From Bacteroidales bacterium (GTDB lineage Bacteria; Bacteroidota; Bacteroidia; Bacteroidales; Muribaculaceae), in contig JAAVGX010000020.1 in the NCBI GenBank assembly GCA_014800065.1, positions 1 through 8,235 on the forward strand: a stretch of 8,235 nt of DNA, read 5' to 3'. The notes beneath the pieces were generated by a model that was given only the letters and a program-made list of their open reading frames with translations, did no database searches and was not told the DNA's origin. A program made the position numbers and the translations under genes. Of the stretch, positions 1 to 4,194 are shown piece after piece (the stretch's first letter is position 1; each line of letters opens with the position of its first letter).

Positions 1-61
1 GACATAGGTCGGGGACGTAGCGGTAGCGCTGCTTGGGAGTTTGCTGTATGCGTGCTTTCAT
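1..61 (-). CDS. N-terminus of an unidentified minus-strand protein (partial)
   Basis: On the minus strand an ATG at 61-59 opens a reading frame that stays open to the window edge. It gives 20 residues: MKARIQQTPKQRYRYVPDLC. The sequence is basic and polar, with no signal peptide or membrane segment in the visible part. No Shine-Dalgarno sequence precedes the ATG, as is usual in Bacteroidetes. A 6-bp hairpin (69-84) and a TAACTTTG box (137-130) lie upstream in the right orientation for a leader and promoter. The gene is divergent from rsmA. I do not recognise the family, and 20 codons are too few to prove coding, so this call rests on the open frame plus its upstream context. Confidence 0.5.
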   Translation of the reverse strand, partial: MKARIQQTPKQRYRYVPDLC

Positions 62-68
62 AGTTAGT

Positions 69-84
69 CCGAGCTGAAGCTCGG
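69..84 (-). promoter_or_regulatory. Leader hairpin just upstream of the minus-strand start codon
   Basis: Perfect 6-bp arms CCGAGC/GCTCGG flank a 4-nt loop. The hairpin ends 7 nt before the minus-strand ATG, so it would lie in the 5' leader if transcription starts near 123. It could affect ribosome access. It has no T-tract on either strand, so it is not an intrinsic terminator. The function is inferred. Confidence 0.45.
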
Positions 85-129
85 TGCCAAAGACAAAGTG
101 CCGCTTGGGCGGCGTTGTGGTTGTTTGGG

Positions 130-137
130 CAAAGTTA
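130..137 (-). promoter_or_regulatory. Possible -7 box for the minus-strand gene
   Basis: The minus strand reads TAACTTTG, matching the Bacteroidetes -7 consensus TAnnTTTG, about 70 bp upstream of the ATG at 61. I see no TTTG or TTG at the expected 19-23 bp further upstream, so only half of the promoter is supported. Confidence 0.35.
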
Positions 138-278
138 CGGCCTTTGGTGGTGGTTTTATTGTGTGATTTGCGCAATTTGCCTTTTCTCACACTGCGGCAA
201 AGAGAACATTGACATTTTGGTAAAAAACTTTTGCGCTGGAAATCAACGCCCTCTGTCGCTCGCGTTCTCCAACTCACA

Positions 279-308
279 ACATCGCCTCTTCGAGGCTCCC
301 TCTGATGT
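279..308. repeat. Two-tier hairpin with GCCTC/GAGGC core
   Basis: The inner stem GCCTC-TTC-GAGGC spans 284-296. An outer pair ACATC (279-283) and GATGT (304-308) can close around it, with 7 unpaired bases on the right side. The same inner stem with another loop recurs at 365-377. The length and repetition suggest a REP-like intergenic element, not a terminator. Confidence 0.5.
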
Positions 309-321
309 GGGGACGTTAGAG

Positions 322-350
322 CCCCAGGTTCCGCTTCGCTCCACCCGGGG
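322..350. repeat. REP-like imperfect inverted repeat
   Basis: Arms CCCCAGGT (322-329) and ACCCGGGG (343-350) pair with one A-C mismatch around a 13-nt centre containing GCTTCGC. From memory, extragenic palindromes of this style (a CCCGGG-type stem with a GCTTCGC-like centre) occur in many copies in several bacterial genomes. Genome copy number cannot be seen from one window. Confidence 0.45.
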
Positions 351-364
351 TTGTCGACGATGTC

Positions 365-377
365 GCCTCTGCGAGGC
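365..377. repeat. Second GCCTC/GAGGC hairpin
   Basis: GCCTC-TGC-GAGGC has the same arms as the hairpin at 284-296 and similar flanks (TCG before, TC after), so the two look like diverged copies. The preceding CGATGTC (358-364) is complementary to GACATCG at 409-415, so a larger alternative fold is possible. Confidence 0.45.
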
Positions 378-408
378 TCTTCTTGCTTTGGCGCGGTTTG
401 GCGTTGGT

Positions 409-434
409 GACATCGCGGAGCGATGTCCGTACAT
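409..434. repeat. Perfect 8-bp hairpin followed by TCCGTACAT
   Basis: Arms GACATCGC (409-416) and GCGATGTC (420-427) flank a 3-nt loop. The last two arm bases begin the nonamer TCCGTACAT (426-434). The same arrangement of perfect 8-bp hairpin plus TCCGTACAT occurs again at 473-499 with unrelated arm sequence, so the nonamer may be the conserved part. Confidence 0.5.
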
Positions 435-472
435 GTTGCTGGTTTTCAGTGTGTTGCGTTGGAGGGTCAAAA

Positions 473-499
473 GGACGCACCGAACGTGCGTCCGTACAT
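473..499. repeat. Perfect 8-bp hairpin leading into the tandem array
   Basis: Arms GGACGCAC (473-480) and GTGCGTCC (486-493) flank the loop CGAAC. The 3' arm runs into TCCGTACAT (491-499), which is also the first unit of the tandem array. It is GC-rich and would be stable in DNA single strands or RNA. No T-run follows, so it is not a canonical terminator. Confidence 0.5.
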
Positions 500-614
500 T
501 TCTGCACATTTCTGCACATTTTCGCACATTTTCGCACATTTTTGCACATTTTCGCACATTCCCTACATTTCCTACATTCCTTGCATTCCCTACATTCTTT
601 GCATTCCGTACATT
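491..614. repeat. Tandem array: seven 10-bp units, then six 9-bp units
   Basis: Units end in ACATT or GCATT. Seven 10-mers run 491-560: TCCGTACATT, then TCTGCACATT twice, then four TTYGCACATT types. At 561 the period changes to exactly 9 bp: CCCTACATT, TCCTACATT, CCTTGCATT, CCCTACATT, CTTTGCATT and CCGTACATT, ending at 614. One strand is pyrimidine-rich outside the CA step. There are no unique spacers. The array ends 11 bp before the rsmA -33 box. Regularity is clear from the sequence; any role in transcription or length variation is inference. Confidence 0.85.
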
Positions 615-625
615 TTTTTGTTGTT

Positions 626-655
626 TTTGGTTTTGCGGGAAAATTTGTACCTTTG
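626..655 (+). promoter_or_regulatory. Promoter of rsmA operon (Bacteroidetes type)
   Basis: A -33 box TTTG (626-629) and a -7 box TACCTTTG (648-655) are separated by 18 bp, slightly shorter than the usual spacing. The -7 box matches TAnnTTTG. Transcription would begin near 662, giving a leader of about 20 nt before the rsmA ATG. Confidence 0.6.
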
Positions 656-680
656 TAGGTTGAACGAAAAATTTGTGCTT

Positions 681-1466
681 ATGAATGGAGTAAAGCCGAA
701 AAAAGCCCTTGGTCAGCACTTTCTGACGGATTTGTCGGTTGCCGAGCGCATAGCGACGACGGTGGCCGATGTTGCGGAGCCGATTTTGGAAATCGGTCCG
801 GGTATGGGTGTGCTGACGCGTTTTCTGCTGGAGCAGCATCCTGCCGGTCAGGTGACGCTTGTAGAAATCGACAGCGAGAGTGTTGATTGGCTTCAAACCC
901 ATTTGGCGGACCCCAAGCCCCGGATTGTGTACGGCGACTTTCTCCGTCTGGACTTAAACGAGCTTTTCCCCGGCGACGAGGCGCTGTGCATTATCGGTAA
1001 TTACCCCTACAATATATCGAGCCAGATTTTTTTCCGTGTGCTGGACTATAAGGACCGGGTGCGTGTGTGCAGCGGTATGCTCCAGCGTGAGGTTGCCGAG
1101 CGCTTGGCTGCGGCACCGGGCACGAAGGCGCGCGGAATCCTGAGCGTGCTGTTGCAGGCCTTCTACCATGTGGAGTACCTCTTTACGGTGAGCGAGCATG
1201 TGTTCAACCCGCCTCCAAAGGTCAAGAGCGGCGTAATCAAGATGGTTCGCAACGATGTGGCCGAGTTGCCTTGCGATGAGAAGTTGTTCAAGACCGTTGT
1301 CAAGACCACCTTCGGACAGCGACGGAAAACCATCCGCAACTCGGTGCGTTCTCTGCTTCCGCCGGGTACGTCGGCCGATGCCGTGCCGTTTGCGTCGCTG
1401 CGCCCCGAGCAGCTTTCGGTAGAGCAGTTTATCGAGCTTACTATTGCAGTTCAGAATCTTCGTTAA
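681..1466 (+). CDS. rsmA: 16S rRNA (adenine1518-N6/adenine1519-N6)-dimethyltransferase
   Basis: RsmA (KsgA) dimethylates two adjacent adenines in the terminal helix of 16S rRNA, using S-adenosylmethionine, late in 30S assembly. The protein is 261 aa, close to the usual 260-280. Motifs in order: the N-terminal KKALGQHFLTD signature (residues 7-17), SAM motif I EIGPGMGVLT (37-46), acidic Glu62 at the end of strand 2, catalytic motif NYPYNIS (107-113, usually NLPYNIS), QREVAERLAA (135-144), FNPPPKVKSGV (175-185), and the basic RRKTIRNSV (214-222) for RNA contact. The frame is open upstream to 423, but that part crosses the tandem repeats and promoter. The ATG at 681 gives the normal N-terminus. 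It is the first gene of an operon with mgtE 12 bp downstream. Confidence 0.97.
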   Translation: MNGVKPKKALGQHFLTDLSVAERIATTVADVAEPILEIGPGMGVLTRFLLEQHPAGQVTLVEIDSESVDWLQTHLADPKPRIVYGDFLRLDLNELFPGDEALCIIGNYPYNISSQIFFRVLDYKDRVRVCSGMLQREVAERLAAAPGTKARGILSVLLQAFYHVEYLFTVSEHVFNPPPKVKSGVIKMVRNDVAELPCDEKLFKTVVKTTFGQRRKTIRNSVRSLLPPGTSADAVPFASLRPEQLSVEQFIELTIAVQNLR

Positions 1467-1478
1467 TACCCCCGAGCG

Positions 1479-2849
1479 ATGAAAGAATATACCGAGGACG
1501 ACATCAAACACCTCGACCAAATAATAAAGGATAAGGATGTAGACAGCATCCGGCGCGAGCTTGACGACCTCCACCCGGCCGATGTGGCGGAGCTGTATCA
1601 GCAGCTTGAGCTTGACGATGCGGAGTATCTGTTCAGTCTGCTTGATGAGGAGACTGCGGCCGACGTGCTGATGGAACTCGACGAGGACGACCGCCTGAAG
1701 CTGATCAGCGACATGCCGGCGGAGGAAATCGCCAAGCAGATCGACCACCTGGACACCGACGATGCCGTGGACCTGATTCAGCAGCTGGACCAGGAGGAGC
1801 GCGACGAGATTCTCTCGCACATCGACGACGTGGAACAGGCCGGCGACATTATTGACCTTCTGAAGTACGACGAGGACACCGCAGGTGGTCTGATGGGTAC
1901 TGAAATGATTGTTGTGAACGAGAACTGGTCCATGCCCGAGTGCATCAAGCAGATGCGTCTGCAGGCCGAGGATATGGATGAGATTTATTATGTGTACGTG
2001 GTTGATAACGACGATAAGCTCAAGGGAACTTTCCCGCTGAAGCTGATGCTCACGCACCCGTCGGTGTCGAAAATCAAGCATGTGATGGAGGTTGACCCGG
2101 TGAGCGTTCGAGCCGAAACACCGATAGATGAGGTGGCGCTTGATTTCGAGAAGTACGACCTTGTGGCGATGCCCGTAGTGGATTCGATAGGGCGGCTTTT
2201 GGGACGTATCACCGTTGACGACGTGATGGACCATGTGCGCGAATCGAGCGAACGCGACTATCAGTTGGCCTCGGGTATCTCCTCCGATGTGGATGCCGAC
2301 GATACCGTGCTTGCGCAGACCAAGGCGCGTATACCCTGGTTGCTGATCGGTATCGGGTCGGGACTGTTAGCCTCCGTGATTTTAGGCACCTTCGAGGCTC
2401 AGCTTCAGGCTGTGACGGCGCTGGCGCTGTTCATCCCCATCATCGGCGGTACGGGCGGTAATGTGGGCGTTCAGGCTTCCGCTATCGTGGTGCAGGGTCT
2501 TGCCAACGGTTCGCTGGATGTGAAGGAATTCGGCAAGCAGCTCGGCAAGGAGGTGCTTATCGGGTTGCTCAACGCCACGATTATGTCGCTGGTGGTTTTC
2601 ATCTACAACCTGATTACGCTGCCGGGCGAATTTGCCGTGACCATCTCCGTGGCAGTGTCGCTGTTCATAGTGGTGATGTTCGCCACACTGTTGGGAACGA
2701 CGATTCCGCTGACGCTGGAGAAGATTCATATAAATCCGGCCTTGGCCACGGGCCCGTTTATTCAGATATCCAACGACATTGTCGGCCTTATAATATATGT
2801 GAACATTTCCACGATGTTCCTGCGTATGCTCACTGATGTGGCTATTTGA
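1479..2849 (+). CDS. mgtE: Magnesium transporter MgtE
   Basis: MgtE is a homodimeric inner-membrane Mg2+ channel gated by cytosolic Mg2+. This 456-aa protein has the full architecture: an acidic helical MgtE N domain (about 15-134), two CBS domains (about 138-258), a connecting plug helix (about 258-282) and a five-helix membrane domain (about 284-450). The membrane signature PIIGGTGGNVGVQ lies at 320-332. Asp433, in SNDIVGLIIY, sits where Asp432 coordinates Mg2+ in the Thermus enzyme. The family commonly has Asp-Pro-Ala before helix 5; here it is Asn419-Pro-Ala, a mild deviation. The CBS and N domains are rich in Asp/Glu, as expected for Mg2+ sensing. The start is 12 bp after rsmA and no Mg2+ riboswitch precedes it, so gating is probably at protein level. 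Confidence 0.95.
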   Translation: MKEYTEDDIKHLDQIIKDKDVDSIRRELDDLHPADVAELYQQLELDDAEYLFSLLDEETAADVLMELDEDDRLKLISDMPAEEIAKQIDHLDTDDAVDLIQQLDQEERDEILSHIDDVEQAGDIIDLLKYDEDTAGGLMGTEMIVVNENWSMPECIKQMRLQAEDMDEIYYVYVVDNDDKLKGTFPLKLMLTHPSVSKIKHVMEVDPVSVRAETPIDEVALDFEKYDLVAMPVVDSIGRLLGRITVDDVMDHVRESSERDYQLASGISSDVDADDTVLAQTKARIPWLLIGIGSGLLASVILGTFEAQLQAVTALALFIPIIGGTGGNVGVQASAIVVQGLANGSLDVKEFGKQLGKEVLIGLLNATIMSLVVFIYNLITLPGEFAVTISVAVSLFIVVMFATLLGTTIPLTLEKIHINPALATGPFIQISNDIVGLIIYVNISTMFLRMLTDVAI

Positions 2850-2862
2850 GTTGTTTGAGTAG

Positions 2863-3315
2863 TTGGCTGTTGAGGTTTATATAATACTGGCTTTTCTGGC
2901 TGCTTCGGTTATTGCTTTGTGTGCACGGCCGAGCGGACGGGGTGCTGTGCGGACGCATTTGGTGGGCGGAACCTTGCTTGAAGCCGAGAGTGCCCCCGGG
3001 GGCGATGTCGCTTCGGGTGTGGCGTTCAAAGTGGATGAGCGGGGGCGCCTGGTCATCTTCCGGTATGGACTTCAGGGAGTCGGCGTCGACGGGGCTTATA
3101 GCCTTGCGGTGGATGTATCGGGCTTCGATGTCACCGTCAACGAGCGCACCCTTCCCGGTCGCAGCGCCATAAAGGCAAGTTGTGCCACGGCCACGCTCGA
3201 TTTCCTCGGGGCTGAGCGTTACCATATACAATATAAGGTGGATGCTACGCTTCACACCGCTTTTTACCTCACCCTGCGCCCCGGAGCGCGAATCGACCGC
3301 CCGCTTGAGGCCTGA
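2863..3315 (+). CDS. Small membrane-anchored protein of unknown function
   Basis: I do not recognise this 150-aa protein. Residues 4-20 form a hydrophobic segment, followed by Arg-rich residues 22-30, so it is probably a signal anchor or signal peptide. Cys20 follows Ile-Ala-Leu, a poor lipobox. The rest (about 50-145) alternates hydrophobic and polar residues and looks like a beta-rich domain; motifs such as GRLVIFRYGL (61-70) and YHIQYKVDATL (120-130) suggest strands. The start is TTG at 2863, directly after an in-frame TAG at 2860-2862. It is the only start that keeps the hydrophobic segment; later GTG/TTG codons would lose it. Codon third positions are GC-rich like its neighbours, and it sits 13 bp after mgtE and 6 bp before the ComF gene, which supports the plus-strand frame over a longer minus-strand one. 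Confidence 0.72.
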   Translation: MAVEVYIILAFLAASVIALCARPSGRGAVRTHLVGGTLLEAESAPGGDVASGVAFKVDERGRLVIFRYGLQGVGVDGAYSLAVDVSGFDVTVNERTLPGRSAIKASCATATLDFLGAERYHIQYKVDATLHTAFYLTLRPGARIDRPLEA

Positions 3316-3321
3316 CGCGCG

Positions 3322-4026
3322 ATGCTGAGGCACTTGAAGGAGGCCTTCGGGCAGATTATCGGCGGACGTGTATGCGAAATTTGCGGGCGTTCGTTGCCCG
3401 ATCATCTGGTGGCATTTTGTCCCGGGTGTCTGTCGCAGTTACCTCGTACCAATCTGCACTTCGGGTTGCCCAATATTGTCAGCGATATAGCCTCCAACGC
3501 CGTAGCACCCACCCTTGTTGCGTCGGCGTGGACGTTCTACAATCCGACCGGCGCCGCTGCCGGTATAATCCAAAGGGGCAAATATGGCAATCGGCCGCTG
3601 TATATGCGCACCTTGGGTCGGGTTTACGCCTCCGAACTAATGGCCGATATACCCGGGCTGATGAACCGCCTGGACGTGATTCTGCCCGTGCCGATGCATG
3701 CCGGGAAGGAATTGCACCGCGGGTACAACCAGGCCGAGGAGTTTGCCAAAGGGCTTTCGGCGGTGACGGGCATCCCTGTGGGTGACAACCTGCGGGCAAA
3801 GCGCAGGAAGGATACGCAGACTCACCGCAACCGCGACGAGCGTCGGCGCAACGTGGAAGGGGTTTTCGCTGTGGACAATCCCGAGGAGCTGGAGGGGCTC
3901 AACGTGGTGGTGGCCGACGATGTGATCACCACGGGAGCCACGATGGCCGAGGCTATCCTCGCTATCGGTCGGTCGGGGGCTCGTCCCGCTTCAATATCTA
4001 TCCTTGCAATCGCATTCCGTCACTGA
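3322..4026 (+). CDS. ComF family phosphoribosyltransferase-like protein
   Basis: A 234-aa ComF/GntX-type protein. The N-terminal four-cysteine zinc finger is complete: Cys18, Cys21, Cys33 and Cys36. A hydrophobic link leads to the type I phosphoribosyltransferase fold, with the family signatures KYGNRPL (87-93), RGYNQAEEFAKGL (133-145), QTHRNRDERRRNVEGVF (166-182) and the PRPP-binding loop VVADDVITTGAT (196-207), whose Asp199-Asp200 are the expected acidic pair. In naturally transformable bacteria ComF acts in the cytosol in single-strand DNA import; in many other bacteria the substrate is unknown. No other competence gene is visible here, so a DNA-uptake role is not shown. It is probably the last gene of the rsmA operon; no hairpin terminator follows before the tRNA promoter. 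Confidence 0.92.
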   Translation: MLRHLKEAFGQIIGGRVCEICGRSLPDHLVAFCPGCLSQLPRTNLHFGLPNIVSDIASNAVAPTLVASAWTFYNPTGAAAGIIQRGKYGNRPLYMRTLGRVYASELMADIPGLMNRLDVILPVPMHAGKELHRGYNQAEEFAKGLSAVTGIPVGDNLRAKRRKDTQTHRNRDERRRNVEGVFAVDNPEELEGLNVVVADDVITTGATMAEAILAIGRSGARPASISILAIAFRH

Positions 4027-4029
4027 TTA

Positions 4030-4061
4030 TTTGGATGGTGGAATTTTTTTGTTTATCTTTG
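4030..4061 (+). promoter_or_regulatory. Promoter of tRNA-Arg (and probably the downstream operon)
   Basis: TTTG (4030-4033), a 20-bp spacer and TATCTTTG (4054-4061) give an essentially perfect Bacteroidetes promoter. It starts 3 bp after the ComF stop codon. The predicted start near 4068 is only a few bases before the mature tRNA 5' end, leaving a very short 5' trailer. Confidence 0.75.
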
Positions 4062-4071
4062 TGGGCGTTTT

Positions 4072-4143
4072 GCCCCGGTAGTTCAACGGATAGAATAGAA
4101 GTTTCCTAAACTTTTGATAGCAGTTCGATTCTGCTCCGGGGTA
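4072..4143 (+). tRNA. tRNA-Arg (anticodon CCT)
   Basis: A complete 72-nt cloverleaf folds by hand. The acceptor stem is GCCCCGG with CCGGGGT (4136-4142), six Watson-Crick pairs and a G1-U72 wobble. T8-A9 follow, then a 4-bp D stem with GG in the loop. The anticodon stem GAAGT/ACTTT has anticodon CCT at 4105-4107 and reads AGG. The variable loop is 4 nt, and the T arm is AGCAG-TTCGATT-CTGCT, all paired. The discriminator is A4143. CCA is not encoded (next bases CAT), so it must be added enzymatically. The tRNA has its own promoter and lies 51 bp upstream of the PLP-enzyme gene, with which it may be co-transcribed. Confidence 0.95.
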
Positions 4144-4155
4144 CATAGAATCTCT

Positions 4156-4184
4156 CTTTGTGCAAAGTTTAAAGGTAAACGCAC
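4156..4184 (+). promoter_or_regulatory. Bulged hairpin in the leader between tRNA-Arg and the PLP-enzyme gene
   Basis: The inner stem GTTTA-AAGG-TAAAC (4167-4180) is closed by an outer stem GTGC (4160-4163) with GCAC (4181-4184); three A residues bulge on the 5' side. An alternative dyad CTTTG-TG-CAAAG (4156-4167) overlaps and excludes it. The structure ends 10 nt before the ATG at 4195. No T-run follows, so it does not look like an intrinsic terminator. It could mark tRNA 3' processing or control translation; both are inference. Confidence 0.4.
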
Positions 4185-4194
4185 TCTAAGAACC

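Larger units (their letters stand above)
62..680. other. Long non-coding intergenic region between divergent genes
   Basis: About 620 bp separate the minus-strand ATG at 61 from the rsmA ATG at 681. I find no convincing gene. Long frames cross it on both strands, but they run through hairpins and tandem repeats and give Cys/Phe/His-rich or Arg-rich peptides with no recognisable domain. In order it holds: a leader hairpin and possible promoter for the minus-strand gene (69-137); an imperfect dyad GTGTGA/TCACAC at 161-192; a cluster of GC-rich hairpins (279-493); a 10-bp then 9-bp tandem array (491-614); and the rsmA promoter (626-655). The stretch 193-278 shows nothing I can name. Confidence 0.75.

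Noticed and set aside
161..192. CRP-type binding site
   Set aside because: The TGTGA and TCACA halves are there but 22 bp apart, against 6 bp in the classical site.
491..614. Possible CRISPR array
   Set aside because: Units are 9-10 bp, directly contiguous and diverged, with no unique spacers and no cas genes in the window.
115..663. 182-codon plus-strand frame in the intergenic region
   Set aside because: Its C-terminal part is a translation of the tandem repeats (Phe/His/Thr-rich), it spans several hairpins and the rsmA promoter, and it shows no domain.
423..680. Longer N-terminus for RsmA from the in-frame ATG at 423
   Set aside because: The extra 86 residues come from the tandem array and promoter; known RsmA proteins start near the KKALGQHF signature, which fits ATG 681.
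243..902. 219-codon minus-strand frame overlapping the repeats and rsmA
   Set aside because: It is antisense to conserved rsmA and encodes repetitive Asn/Val/Arg/Cys peptide from the array.
954..2234. 426-codon minus-strand frame antisense to rsmA and mgtE
   Set aside because: Both plus-strand genes have complete family motifs here; the antisense peptide is a His/Leu/Val-rich shadow.
2842..3405. 187-codon minus-strand frame over the small hypothetical gene
   Set aside because: It crosses the ends of mgtE and the ComF gene, shows no domain, and the plus-strand frame fits the operon and codon pattern better.
4114..4194. N-terminal extension of the PLP enzyme
   Set aside because: It would begin inside tRNA-Arg; MACYNFDD from ATG 4195 matches the usual MalY/PatB N-terminus.
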